64,000 nucleotides of DNA from contig OZ241323.1 of the NCBI GenBank assembly GCA_965199685.1, forward strand, positions 1,302,001-1,366,000. The letters are read 5' to 3'. The translations under genes and the position numbers were made by a program. Origin of the DNA: SP5GCR1 sp965199685 (GTDB lineage Bacteria > Pseudomonadota > Gammaproteobacteria > Poriferisulfidales > Oxydemutatoraceae). This document shows, one piece after another, positions 29,553 through 38,272 of the stretch; position 1 is the first letter of the stretch, and the number at the start of each line of letters is the position of its first letter. Under the pieces are notes generated by a model. It searched no databases. It saw only the letters and a list, made by a program, of their open reading frames with translations, and had not been told where the DNA came from.

Positions 29553-29581
29553 ATTATTGCCATAACCCTAGTTTTTGTCAA
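29553..29581 (-). promoter_or_regulatory. strong promoter of the giant surface protein gene
   Basis: On the minus strand, a perfect -35 TTGACA (29581-29576), a 17-base spacer and AATAAT (29558-29553) give a near-consensus sigma-70 promoter. The predicted start is roughly 30 bases before the ATG, with an AGGGAGGGGG Shine-Dalgarno in the leader. Confidence 0.75.
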
Positions 29582-29621
29582 TGTGATGTACGATGCTTGT
29601 TAGCGCGAAGTAGTAATGAGG

Positions 29622-29780
29622 AGCTATTGAAAAAGTGATATTCCCCTTTTTTGGAAGGGTGGCCTATGCATTTTGTAATATATGCGTTTAGCAATTATGC
29701 TAAGGTTCTGCACAATGTCACGCCGATTGACCTACTGGCTCAATCGGCGGCTTTATTCTGCCCCTACCGGTTATGGTAAA
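29622..29780 (-). repeat. MITE-like repeat upstream of the giant gene
   Basis: An inverted copy of the variant at 5385 and 10755: GAGCTATTGAAAAAGTG terminal motif, GGAAGGGTGG, CATTTTGTAATATATGCG spacer, then GCCGATTGACCTACTGGC...CAATCGGC. The rest of 29582-29853 shows no gene. Confidence 0.8.
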
Positions 29781-29853
29781 TTTGACGGTAAACCCACATA
29801 CTAATCAGGTTATTGACCGATGATTTTAAGATACAATGAGCAAGATAACTGCT

Positions 29854-30171
29854 CTATGCAAACCTAACCAATAAGCTAACTACCGACACAATAATGGCAA
29901 CATTTATTACTAGTAATGAACCTAACATCCACTTCATAGCCCTGTTGTCTGCCTTTAGTTCTGTTATATCAGCCTTTACCTCCGCTATATCAGCCTTCGT
30001 TTCTGCCTTTAGTTCTGCTATATCTGCCTTCGTTTCTGCCTTTAGTTCTGCTATATCTGCCTTCGTAGCTACTTCCCTTGAATTCGCAAGATCCGCAACG
30101 GCTTCCTTTGCTTCTGCATCGGATACTTCTGGTATCTTTCTTAATGTGTCATATAACGCGATCTCAGTCAT
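29854..30171 (-). CDS. small coiled-coil membrane protein (hendecad repeats)
   Basis: A 105-residue protein of unknown function resembling the DUF1640/CCDC90-type coiled-coil proteins. A helical N-terminal region (ALYDTLRKIPEVSDAEAKEA) precedes a coiled coil built of near-identical 11-residue units (KADIAELKAET, three to four copies) and a C-terminal transmembrane helix (WMLGSLLVINVAIIVSVVSLL). The 11-residue period is encoded by 33-bp tandem repeats at about 29990-30065. The next gene upstream (30405-30728) is a clear paralogue, and a more distant one lies at 52845. C-terminal anchoring with the coil in the cytoplasm is inferred. Confidence 0.8.
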   Translation of the reverse strand: MTEIALYDTLRKIPEVSDAEAKEAVADLANSREVATKADIAELKAETKADIAELKAETKADIAEVKADITELKADNRAMKWMLGSLLVINVAIIVSVVSLLVRFA

Positions 30172-30404
30172 TTCTATTTACTTCCTCTATTGTTTATCGT
30201 AGAACTCGCAGTTTATCACAAAACTAGAATAATGTACGATGCTGTACGATGCCATGACATATTGGGGCGGGATGGTGGGTGCAAAGATGGTGGGTGTCAA
30301 GGGTCTGCTCTTGACCTGCTTCCTAAATTTAGCACTCATCATCAGAGTAAGTTTTCCGATGAGCATTTTTGTGTAAAATCGATCGCCGAAGTTCTGAGAC
30401 TATT
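30172..30404. other. intergenic, no gene recognised
   Basis: Spacer between the two coiled-coil genes. A short GTACGATG motif occurs twice near its left end and also near 29588. I see no convincing gene, RNA or terminator. Confidence 0.5.
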
Positions 30405-30728
30405 TTAGAGGTATTTAATCACTCCGACAGCAATGCTAACAACAATTACAATCAGCCAGCGTAAGTACTTCAATTCAGTCCGTATCTCTCGTATGTCCGA
30501 CTTTACTGCTGCTATCTCCTTCTTTACCTCCACCTTTAGCTCTGCTATGTCGGCCTTGGTCGCCATATCTTTGATATCGGCTTTCGTTTCTGTTTTTAGT
30601 TCTATGATATCTGTCTTAGTTGCTACGTCCTTTGAACTCACAACATCGGCTATGGCTTCTTTTGCCTCGTCATGATTGAGTCCTAATTTAGTAAGTGCAT
30701 TGTATAGTGCAATTTCTGACATCTCCAT
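30405..30728 (-). CDS. small coiled-coil membrane protein, paralogue
   Basis: A 107-residue paralogue of the 29854 product with the same layout. The N-terminus ALYNALTKLGLNHDEAKEAIADVV matches the neighbour's helical domain. The coil contains KADIAELKVEVKKEI and related 11-residue units in less regular form, followed by one C-terminal membrane helix (LRWLIVIVVSIAVGVI). The pair probably arose by tandem duplication. Function is unknown; relatives with this shape are often annotated DUF1640. The product begins MEMSEIAL; the second Met, two codons on, is an equally good start because it matches the paralogue. Confidence 0.8.
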   Translation of the reverse strand: MEMSEIALYNALTKLGLNHDEAKEAIADVVSSKDVATKTDIIELKTETKADIKDMATKADIAELKVEVKKEIAAVKSDIREIRTELKYLRWLIVIVVSIAVGVIKYL

Positions 30729-30825
30729 TTACTCCTATGCTTATATATATGCAGCATATCACATACCGACACTGGATTACCCTGCAAGTACCCAAAGTCA
30801 TCAGCAGCCGTCGCCGGGGTGACCT

Positions 30826-30976
30826 TGAGCTGTTGAAAAAGTATCTGCATTAGTACATTCCCCTCCTTTGGAGGGGTGGCAGGCGAAGCCTGACGGGGTG
30901 GTTGTTAAGGTTCTGAACAATGTCACGCCGATTGACCTACTGGCTCAATCGGCGGTTCTATTTTTCAACAGCCTCA
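30826..30976 (-). repeat. complete MITE-like element (about 150 bp)
   Basis: Terminal inverted repeats TGAGCTGTTGAAAAA and TTTTTCAACAGCCTCA bound the body: CCCCTCCTTTGGAGGGG palindrome, GGCAGGCGAAGCCTGAC palindrome, and the CGCCGATTGACCTACTGGC...CAATCGGCGG hairpin. The right flank is TGTTAGCCCTCCCC, half of the host palindrome. Confidence 0.88.
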
Positions 30977-31180
30977 TGTTAGCCCTCCCCTACAGGTGGT
31001 TATCGTTAATTTAGTGGCGCAAGCGGTTCTGTTGGTACAGAACAGTACTTTAGGGCAGACATACGAGTCCGCCCCTACAGGTGGTCATCATAAATTTAAT
31101 GGCGCAAGCGGTTACGTTTGAGCGATAACGTACTTTTTCAACAACCTCATATGAGATTAAGAGGCTGTTGAAAATGCAGA
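30977..31180. repeat. host palindromic repeats upstream of hemA
   Basis: Two partial units of the host repeat (GGTGGTTATCGTTAATTTAG, GGCGCAAGCGGTT...). One has the alternative palindrome GGGCAGACATACGAGTCCGCCC. Stray MITE ends follow (TTTTTCAACAACCTCAT, GAGGCTGTTGAAAA). No gene is seen between 30729 and 31247. Confidence 0.7.
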
Positions 31181-31247
31181 GACTGCGGTATATCTGCTAA
31201 ACTACGCTTTACGCATCCATAATCACATCCTTTGAGTATATAGAGTA

Positions 31248-32513
31248 ATGAGTTTAGCTGTTGTCGGTCTCAATCATCATACGGCTCCGTTTGCAATTCG
31301 CGAAAAATTAAGTCTGCCTACAGACTCCATTCACGGTGCACTGTCGGAACTTGAGAAACAGTTGCACATCCAGTATGGCGTAATACTTTCTACCTGCAAC
31401 CGTTGCGAGCTTTATGTGGAGATATCGGACAATGTTCAAGCAGAGCAGCTTATAAAATGGTTATGCACTCTAGGAAGCATTGAATACACCGACAATGCGA
31501 AGTATTTTTTTCAATTCGGCGATGTCAAAGCAGTGCGTCATTTGTTTGAAGTTGCCGGCAGTCTCAAATCGGAGATTGTCGGTGAACCGCAAGTCTTAGG
31601 GCAAGTCAAAACCGCGTATCAAACTGCATTATCCAACAACCGCACTGATACCGTATTAAACAAGTTGTTTGAATACGCTTTGTACACTGCCAAGCGAATA
31701 CGCAGCGAGACGGCTTTGGGACAATATAAAACTTCGTATCCCTCTATTGCGGTTGAGGTATCTCAAAAAATCTTTGCGAAACTATCTTCTCGCCACGCCT
31801 TGATGATCGGTTCGGGCGATATGATAAAAGCGACCGCCTTACAGCTAAAAAGCGAAGACATCGGCACTTTGACTATCGCTAGTCGTTCACCGCAAAATGC
31901 CGAAAAACTGGCATTACAGCTGGATGCCGACACCCTCCTTTTTGATGAGATTTCCGAATCTCTGCACCACTTTGACTTGATTATTAGTTGCACGGCAAGC
32001 AAGGGTGCAATACTCGGAACAACGACAATCGAGCAGGCATTGAAACGGCGTAAACAAAATCCTATGTGTATCGTTGACCTAGCGTTTCCTCGAGATATAG
32101 AATCTACGGTTGCAAACATAGAAAATGTTTATCTTTACACGCTAGAAAACATAACCCAAATTGTAGATATCAACAAGCATCATCGCATCAGCAATATCGG
32201 CGAGGCACAGAAGATTATTGAACATGAGATTCAAAACTTTATGCGATGGTTGAATACCAGACAAGTCGCACAGATGATTACTCAACTCAAAGCTGAAGCC
32301 GACGAGCAAAGCACCAACATATATCAAAAGTCGCTTGCGATGATTGAACAAGGCAAAGATCCTGCACAAGCCCTAGAATATCTAAGACATACACTAACCG
32401 CTAAACTGATGCACCGAACAATTGAAACGCTCAATAAAGCTGCCGCAAGTGGCGATGCAGATTTAATCCGTGCCGCAACCCAATTGTACAATAAGCAAAG
32501 CATAGAAAAATGA
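31248..32513 (+). CDS. hemA: glutamyl-tRNA reductase
   Basis: NADPH-dependent reduction of glutamyl-tRNA to glutamate-1-semialdehyde, the first committed step of C5-pathway tetrapyrrole synthesis. The 421 residues include the N-terminal catalytic domain with the nucleophilic Cys in LSTCNRCELYVE, the substrate segment VGEPQVLGQVKTAY, the NADP-binding loop IGSGDMIKATAL, and the C-terminal dimerisation helix. It is the first gene of hemA-prfA-prmC, with a four-base overlap to prfA. Repeats occupy the upstream region and could carry or affect its promoter. Confidence 0.97.
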   Translation: MSLAVVGLNHHTAPFAIREKLSLPTDSIHGALSELEKQLHIQYGVILSTCNRCELYVEISDNVQAEQLIKWLCTLGSIEYTDNAKYFFQFGDVKAVRHLFEVAGSLKSEIVGEPQVLGQVKTAYQTALSNNRTDTVLNKLFEYALYTAKRIRSETALGQYKTSYPSIAVEVSQKIFAKLSSRHALMIGSGDMIKATALQLKSEDIGTLTIASRSPQNAEKLALQLDADTLLFDEISESLHHFDLIISCTASKGAILGTTTIEQALKRRKQNPMCIVDLAFPRDIESTVANIENVYLYTLENITQIVDINKHHRISNIGEAQKIIEHEIQNFMRWLNTRQVAQMITQLKAEADEQSTNIYQKSLAMIEQGKDPAQALEYLRHTLTAKLMHRTIETLNKAAASGDADLIRAATQLYNKQSIEK

Positions 32514-33595
32514 AACCTTCAATACTCAAAAAACTAGATGCGGCATCCGAACACCATAAGCAAATAGCGTCGCAATTAGCCAACCCTGAGATCATCCAAG
32601 ATCAAGCACAGTATAAAAAGCTCGGGCAGGAATACGCACACTTAGATTCAATCGTCAAACACTATAAGGCATACTGCGAATGTAACGATGAAATCGCTGA
32701 AGCTGAAGAATTACTAATTGAGCCAGACGATGCGCTGCGCGTTGTTGCACAAGAGGAAATCAAGGATTTGCAGCAACGGCAAACAACACTAGAACACGAA
32801 TTACTACAGTTGCTGATACCTGAAGACCCGCACGATCAAGCGAACATATTTTTAGAAATTAGAGCCGGCACTGGTGGCGACGAAGCTGCTATTTTTGCCG
32901 GTGACCTATTTCGCATGTACAGTCGTTATGTGGAAAAAAAGCGATGGCAGATAGAAATATTAAATGTCAACGAAGGAGATCATGGAGGGTTCAAGGAAAT
33001 TATCTCAAAAATCAAAGGTGACGCAGTTTATTCTCGCCTTAAATTTGAATCGGGCGCACATCGCGTGCAGCGCGTGCCAGAAACTGAATCGCAAGGACGC
33101 ATTCATACTTCGGCGGCAACCGTAGCAGTGATGCCGGAAGCACAAGAAATAGATCATATAGAGATTGATATGAGCGAGGTACGCATTGATACTTTTAGAG
33201 CATCCGGAGCCGGCGGGCAACATGTCAATAAAACCGACTCGGCAATCCGCCTCACTCATCAACCCAGCGGTATCGTCGTTGAATGTCAAGACGAACGCTC
33301 GCAGTATAAAAACAAAATGCGCGCGATTTCGTTATTGCAAGCCAAGCTCCTAGACGCAGAGCGACGCAAGCAAGCGCAAGAACATGCCGAAAACCGTCGC
33401 AATTTAGTCGGTAGCGGCGATCGTTCCGAGCGCATCCGTACTTATAACTTTCCACAAGGTCGGGTCACCGACCACCGTATCGCCCTGACGCTCTACCAGC
33501 TACCGCAATTACTGGAAGGCGACTTGGACATGCTGGTCAAACCGCTGGTCAACGAACACCATGCCGATTTGCTAACCGCCCTCAACAAAGAATGA
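32510..33595 (+). CDS. prfA: peptide chain release factor 1
   Basis: RF1 recognises UAA and UAG and triggers peptide release. At 361 residues it has the normal length. The GGQ motif is in ASGAGGQHVNKTDSAIRLTH, preceded by FLEIRAGTGGDEAAIFAGDL, and the release-factor C-terminal motif GDRSERIRTYNFPQGRVTDH is intact. It overlaps both neighbours by four bases (ATGA), and the next gene encodes its methyltransferase PrmC. Confidence 0.98.
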   Translation: MKPSILKKLDAASEHHKQIASQLANPEIIQDQAQYKKLGQEYAHLDSIVKHYKAYCECNDEIAEAEELLIEPDDALRVVAQEEIKDLQQRQTTLEHELLQLLIPEDPHDQANIFLEIRAGTGGDEAAIFAGDLFRMYSRYVEKKRWQIEILNVNEGDHGGFKEIISKIKGDAVYSRLKFESGAHRVQRVPETESQGRIHTSAATVAVMPEAQEIDHIEIDMSEVRIDTFRASGAGGQHVNKTDSAIRLTHQPSGIVVECQDERSQYKNKMRAISLLQAKLLDAERRKQAQEHAENRRNLVGSGDRSERIRTYNFPQGRVTDHRIALTLYQLPQLLEGDLDMLVKPLVNEHHADLLTALNKE

Positions 33596-34416
33596 TGGAT
33601 ATACAAACCGCACGACACTATACACAAACGATGCTTGCTGAAAACTCTGATGACGGCGATTACCTGTTGAGCCATGTGTTGGGCAAAGATCGCGCGTGGC
33701 TTTATGCACACTCCGAATATCAACTCAACCATACCCAAAGCGAGAGATTGAAAGAGCTTACCGAAAAACGCAAAACCGGAAAACCTCTAGCTTACTTAAG
33801 AGGCTATCAAGAGTTCTACGGTTTAGACTTCATAGTCAACGAGGCGGTGCTGATACCTCGCCCAGAGACCGAGATTGCAGTCGAATATGCGATTAACTCT
33901 ATGCCGCCTAATGCACGGTTGCTGGAACTTGGTACTGGGTGTGGCAATATCGCAGTTGCAATCGCTTGCCATCGCCCTGATTTGCAAATCGTAGCGAGCG
34001 ACATATCCTTGGATGCGTTGGGTGTTGCACAGAACAATGCACAACGGCATCGATGCGATATAACTTTTGTGCAGAGTGACTGGTATCAAAATATCAACGG
34101 ATGTTTTGATTGGATTATCGCTAACCCGCCTTATGTTGCGTTTGACAATACTGAGGCAGACCAAGACACAATCGCAGCGGAACCTGACCTTGCGTTATAT
34201 GCCAAAGACAACGGCATCGCCGCATTAAGCACAATTATTACTCATGCCGAAAAGCATCTTGCTAGGCACGGCACGCTACTCGTAGAACACGGCTATAAAC
34301 AAGCCAAAGCAGTGGAGCATCTGATGCGACGCGCAGGTTTTGAGGATATTCATTGTCTAAAAGATATTGCCGGACATTCACGATATACGATTGCAGAGTG
34401 CAGAACCGCAACGTGA
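33592..34416 (+). CDS. prmC: release factor glutamine methyltransferase
   Basis: Methylates the Gln of the GGQ motif in release factors using S-adenosylmethionine. The 274 residues comprise an N-terminal helical domain, the PRPETE substrate loop (LIPRPETEIAVEYAI), the SAM-binding motif LELGTGCGNIAVAIA and the catalytic NPPY in IIANPPYVAF. It is translationally coupled to prfA, its substrate gene. A repeat cluster follows immediately. Confidence 0.97.
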   Translation: MMDIQTARHYTQTMLAENSDDGDYLLSHVLGKDRAWLYAHSEYQLNHTQSERLKELTEKRKTGKPLAYLRGYQEFYGLDFIVNEAVLIPRPETEIAVEYAINSMPPNARLLELGTGCGNIAVAIACHRPDLQIVASDISLDALGVAQNNAQRHRCDITFVQSDWYQNINGCFDWIIANPPYVAFDNTEADQDTIAAEPDLALYAKDNGIAALSTIITHAEKHLARHGTLLVEHGYKQAKAVEHLMRRAGFEDIHCLKDIAGHSRYTIAECRTAT

Positions 34417-34427
34417 CCTACATATGT

Positions 34428-34681
34428 AGGGGAGGGCTAACATGGGATTTTTGAAAAAGTATTTCATACACCGCAGAGGTGGACTAGCATGTCCACCCTA
34501 ACGCGGCGTACTCGCACGATTTATACATTCATCCATCAAATTTATGCAAACCACAATCTTGTGGCGCAAGCGGTGGGTTTGTGCAGAACGGTACTTTAGG
34601 GAGGGCATGTTAGCCCTCCCCTACGGGTGGTTATCGTAAATTTGGTGGCGCAAGCGGTTGGGTTTGTGCAGGTGCAACGCG
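34428..34681. repeat. host palindromic repeats and a MITE end
   Basis: It contains GGAGGGCTAACATGGGATTTTTGAAAAAG (a MITE-type terminus at a host palindrome), the alternative palindrome GGTGGACTAGCATGTCCACC, and an uninterrupted host unit with GGGAGGGCATGTTAGCCCTCCC at about 34601-34622. It abuts the stop codon of the cytochrome gene at 34682. Confidence 0.8.
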
Positions 34682-34975
34682 TTATGGGCGATAGTCGTAA
34701 TAATTTTTTGCTAGATACTCCACGACGGTTTGCGTTTGTTCCTCACTCCAATCAAGCTCAAGTTGATCCTTGCAATAACGCACACGCTGTTTCAATTCTT
34801 GGTAATTTTTAGCAAGACGATCCTTGCGCGTATATAAAACTTTTGCATCGCCGCTCACCATTTGTTCGTGGCAAGCAACACATTCGGCACTATAGTGAGG
34901 TGGTATGTTATCGTTTGCGGCTATGGCTATATTGAGTGTAGCGCATATAGCCGCACAAAGAATTTTTTTAATCAT
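34682..34975 (-). CDS. small monohaem cytochrome c
   Basis: A 97-residue periplasmic protein with a cleavable signal peptide (MIKKILCAAICATLNIAIAA) and a single haem c motif CVACH at about 33-37. The remainder (LYTRKDRLAKNYQELKQRVRYC...VVEYLAKNYYDY) matches a class of small gammaproteobacterial cytochromes c of unknown partner. It is divergent from orn with only 26 bases between start codons, so their promoters must overlap. Confidence 0.85.
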   Translation of the reverse strand: MIKKILCAAICATLNIAIAANDNIPPHYSAECVACHEQMVSGDAKVLYTRKDRLAKNYQELKQRVRYCKDQLELDWSEEQTQTVVEYLAKNYYDYRP

Positions 34976-35001
34976 TGCTTTTTCATTTATAATGAATCGT
35001 T

Positions 35002-35565
35002 ATGGCGGTTGATAAGTTTAACCTAATTTGGATAGATCTTGAAATGACAGGTCTAGATTGTTTCTCCGATTATATAATAGAGATTGCAACTATAATCACT
35101 GATAAAGCATTAAATATTATTGAAGAAGGACCGGAACTGGTGATTTACCAACCCGAAGATATACTTGAAAAGATGGATAAATGGAACAAAAAACACCACA
35201 CTGCCTCGGGCTTGTTGGACGAGGTCAGACAAAGTGATATCAGTGTCGCAGAAGCCGAAGTGCAGACGCTCAAATTTCTAAAGAAACACATCTCTGCGAA
35301 TTGCTCCCCAATGTGCGGCAACAGTATATGCCAAGATCGCCGCTTTCTAGCTCGCCTGATGCCCGAACTGGAAAGATTTTTTCATTACAGAAATTTGGAT
35401 GTTAGCACACTCAAAGAATTGGTCGCTCGCTGGGCTCCTGATGTCGTCTATAAGAGTGATGCAGTGACCAGCCATCGCGCAAAACAAGATATCTACGGTT
35501 CCATAGAGGAACTTAGGCATTACAGAGAACATTTTATACAAGCGCAAGTTTCAGTTTCTAGGTAA
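35002..35565 (+). CDS. orn: oligoribonuclease
   Basis: A 3'-5' exoribonuclease that degrades 2-5 nt RNAs and pGpG to mononucleotides. At 187 residues it is the standard size. The DEDD motifs are present: WIDLEMTGLD (Exo I), CGNSICQDRRFL (Exo II) and SHRAKQDIYGSIEELRHYRE (Exo III region). It is followed 48 bases later by rseC on the same strand. Confidence 0.97.
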   Translation: MAVDKFNLIWIDLEMTGLDCFSDYIIEIATIITDKALNIIEEGPELVIYQPEDILEKMDKWNKKHHTASGLLDEVRQSDISVAEAEVQTLKFLKKHISANCSPMCGNSICQDRRFLARLMPELERFFHYRNLDVSTLKELVARWAPDVVYKSDAVTSHRAKQDIYGSIEELRHYREHFIQAQVSVSR

Positions 35566-35613
35566 TTTGTTATACTAATGCGACTTACACAAACACAACG
35601 GAGTACTTGATTG

Positions 35614-36063
35614 ATGCAAAACAAGAAGGATAAACCATTTTGGTGGCTTAAACGAGCAACCATCATGAAATGCAAAGGCGGTGTTGCGACATTGAACGTT
35701 CATGCCGATAATGATGGTTGTGAGGGTTGTGGCGGATTTAAGCAAAATATCTGCGCACTTTATACTTTTGGTTCTATTTTTTCATGGCACCGAAATACTT
35801 GGCAAGTGCCTACCAAGCATCTTTTTGAAAGCGGAACCGAAGTGCGACTTGCCGTTTATTCCGATACCCTACTAAAAATTGCCGCATTGTGCTACGGCAT
35901 CCCCGTAGCAACGCTGATAATTACCGCGACTGTCACTCATTTGCTGCTTGGCATAGAATGGCTAACTGTCCTAATAGGACTAGGTAGCGTCGCCGCCTCG
36001 TATCTATGGATAAAACGGCGGCTGCTTTCTCCCAATTTACTTGGCATTCGTTTAACCCGATGA
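35614..36063 (+). CDS. rseC: RseC/MucC-family membrane protein
   Basis: About 149 residues with the RseC layout: an N-terminal domain carrying a Cys cluster (CEGCGGFKQNIC) and two membrane helices (LLKIAALCYGIPVATLIITAT and WLTVLIGLGSVAASYLWI). In gammaproteobacteria the gene usually lies next to envelope-stress genes such as mucD, as here. A TTG three bases upstream is an alternative start; the ATG was chosen with GGAG at 35600-35603. It overlaps the Do protease by four bases. Confidence 0.88.
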   Translation: MQNKKDKPFWWLKRATIMKCKGGVATLNVHADNDGCEGCGGFKQNICALYTFGSIFSWHRNTWQVPTKHLFESGTEVRLAVYSDTLLKIAALCYGIPVATLIITATVTHLLLGIEWLTVLIGLGSVAASYLWIKRRLLSPNLLGIRLTR

Positions 36064-37448
36064 ACCGATATTTATATATTCTGATCGCCGCGCTAATCTG
36101 CCTACCGCTGTCGGCACAGACCTCTTTACCGGATTTCTCCGAACTCGCCGAGCGTGCGGCACCAGCGGTGGTCAATATCAGCGTTGTAAATAAACCTCGC
36201 AAAAGAACATTCCAAAAACCCGAAGAGTTTCCCAATAATATCCCATGGGAAGACTTTATAGAAAAATTCATGCCACCCGATGAAATGCCACGACCGCCTA
36301 GTAAAAATTCGCAAGGATCAGGTTTCATCATCAGCCCCGACGGAGAGATTATCAGCAACTATCATGTCGTCAAGAATGCAGATGAAATCATCGTCAAACT
36401 AAACGACCGCCGTGAGATGATTGCCGAAGTGATAGGTTTTGATGAACTCAGCGATGTCGTGCTTCTGAAAATAGATGCCGAAAACTTACCAACCCTCACG
36501 ATGGGATCTTCGGAATCCTTAAAAGTCGGACAATGGGTGCTAGCCATTGGTGCACCTTTCGGTTTTGATTATACGGTTACCGCCGGCATCGTCAGTGCCA
36601 AAGGGCGTAGCTTGCCGGACAGCAATTATGTGCCTTTTCTGCAAACTGATGTTGCAATTAATCCGGGTAACTCAGGCGGGCCGTTATTCAATTTAGACGG
36701 CGAGGTCGTCGGCATCAATTCTCAAATTTATAGCCGAACTGGTAGTTATGCCGGTTTGTCTTTCGCTGTACCTATAGATCTCGCACTCGACATAGTCGGG
36801 CAATTAAAAGATACCGGGCAAGTCGTGCGTGGTTGGCTGGGTATCTATATACAAGAAATCACCGGCGACTTGTCTGAGTCTTTCAATATGGACAGACCCA
36901 TAGGCGCATTGGTCAGCCGAGTTATCAAAGACAGTCCGGCTGAGAAAGCCGGTATAGAAGTAGGCGATGTTGTACTGCGTTTCAACGATATGGAGATTGA
37001 GTCCTCCTCTATGCTACCACCGATGGTCGGTAGCGTGTCGGCAGGAGAAAAAGCATCTGTAGAGATACTAAGAGATGACAAAATAATCGATATAGAGGTC
37101 GCAATTGAACAACTGCCGTCGAATGAAGCCATGGCGATGGGTGCAAACACAAAACCCAAAAACTCCGAGATACTCGGCATGACACTGGAAGAACTCGATG
37201 CAGAACAGAGAGAAAAACCAAACTTCAAGGAAGGTGGTTTGATTGTAAAAGACATAGAAGACGGTGACGCTAAAAAAGCAGGCATACAAGAGGGCGATAT
37301 ATTGATTATGCTAAACAAACAACGATTTGAAACCGTAGAACAGTTTGAGGAAATCGTAGACGAGCTCCCCAAAGATCGCTCTGTTGCGTTGCTGGTCATC
37401 AGAAACAGCGAAAATCCGTTGTTTATTGCACTGAAATTGTCCGACTAA
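36060..37448 (+). CDS. periplasmic Do-type serine protease (DegP/MucD)
   Basis: Periplasmic protease and chaperone for misfolded envelope proteins. I start it at the ATG overlapping the rseC stop (36060) rather than upstream. This gives a proper signal peptide, MNRYLYILIAALICLPLSAQ, and about 462 residues. The catalytic triad is visible: His in ISNYHVVKNADEI, Asp in LSDVVLLKID and Ser in INPGNSGGPLFN. Two PDZ domains follow (about 260-350 and 370-460; VRGWLGIYIQEIT and GGLIVKDIEDGDAKKAGI). Coupling to rseC suggests an envelope-stress unit. Confidence 0.95.
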   Translation: MNRYLYILIAALICLPLSAQTSLPDFSELAERAAPAVVNISVVNKPRKRTFQKPEEFPNNIPWEDFIEKFMPPDEMPRPPSKNSQGSGFIISPDGEIISNYHVVKNADEIIVKLNDRREMIAEVIGFDELSDVVLLKIDAENLPTLTMGSSESLKVGQWVLAIGAPFGFDYTVTAGIVSAKGRSLPDSNYVPFLQTDVAINPGNSGGPLFNLDGEVVGINSQIYSRTGSYAGLSFAVPIDLALDIVGQLKDTGQVVRGWLGIYIQEITGDLSESFNMDRPIGALVSRVIKDSPAEKAGIEVGDVVLRFNDMEIESSSMLPPMVGSVSAGEKASVEILRDDKIIDIEVAIEQLPSNEAMAMGANTKPKNSEILGMTLEELDAEQREKPNFKEGGLIVKDIEDGDAKKAGIQEGDILIMLNKQRFETVEQFEEIVDELPKDRSVALLVIRNSENPLFIALKLSD

Positions 37449-37455
37449 CGATAAA

Positions 37456-38259
37456 ATGCGTGTCGGTTTCTTGAAGATAATCTTCTTATCCGTGATACTT
37501 ACATTCATTCTATGTTCACAAGCACAAGCACAAAAGAACCGTGTCCAGAATGAGCGAGCGAAACAGATGCAACAAACGCCGGCAACCGCCGCTAAGAGCG
37601 TAGAAAATTATACTCGGCGAGGCATTGTGTTGGCTAAAAATCGATTGAAAATAAATAGCCAAATAAGTGCAACCGTCTCTAAATTGCATACCGAAGAAGG
37701 TGCGCAATTCAACAAAAACGACTTGCTGGTTGAATTTGATTGCTCTATAGAACGTGCCGCACTTGAGGAAGCCAGACTCTCGCACGAAGTTGCAAAATTT
37801 GACTATGAGGCAAAACAACGCGAAGCCGAAGAGATGCTGGTGTCACCACAATCTCTAGAACTACTGAAACTGAAAACCGAACTCGCACTGACAAAACTCA
37901 ACAATATACGCGGGCGTATAAAAAACTGCCGATTACTCGCTCCGTTCTCTGGGCGCGTTCTTAAAATGCTGGTGCGTGAATACGAAACCGCTGCCGAACT
38001 CGCACCAGTTATGGAAGTCATTGACGATCAACCTTTTTATTTCCGAGTCTTTTTGCCATGGGTATGGCTAAACAAACTCTCAATCGGCGATACCGTAAAA
38101 GTTGATATAATGGGTAAAAACTACCGTGCCGAACTAAGCGATTTATCACAAGAAGTTGACCCGCTTGATCAAAGTGTTAAGGCTTTGCTCAGATTCAAGT
38201 CCCAAGATGGGTTGAAATTAGGCATGAACGGTATTGCAAAATTTAATGTACTAAACTAA
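37456..38259 (+). CDS. periplasmic adaptor (membrane-fusion protein) without a transporter partner
   Basis: A 267-residue exported protein of the HlyD/RND adaptor superfamily. A signal peptide (FLKIIFLSVILTFILCSQAQA) is followed by a biotinyl-lipoyl half (RLKINSQISATVSKLHTEEG), a short helical hairpin (AALEEARLSHEVAKFDYEAK), the second lipoyl half (CRLLAPFSGRVLKMLV) and a beta-barrel domain (FYFRVFLPWVWLNKLSIGD). It is shorter than typical adaptors and no inner-membrane pump gene is adjacent. It lies seven bases after the protease gene, probably in the same operon, so it may serve envelope maintenance rather than drug efflux. Confidence 0.8.
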   Translation: MRVGFLKIIFLSVILTFILCSQAQAQKNRVQNERAKQMQQTPATAAKSVENYTRRGIVLAKNRLKINSQISATVSKLHTEEGAQFNKNDLLVEFDCSIERAALEEARLSHEVAKFDYEAKQREAEEMLVSPQSLELLKLKTELALTKLNNIRGRIKNCRLLAPFSGRVLKMLVREYETAAELAPVMEVIDDQPFYFRVFLPWVWLNKLSIGDTVKVDIMGKNYRAELSDLSQEVDPLDQSVKALLRFKSQDGLKLGMNGIAKFNVLN

Positions 38260-38272
38260 AAATAGGCAAAAG

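Noticed and set aside
30230..30404. Possible gene or transposase remnant (ATGGTGGGTGCAAAGATGG...)
   Set aside because: Only short frames, no recognisable motif and no ribosome site.
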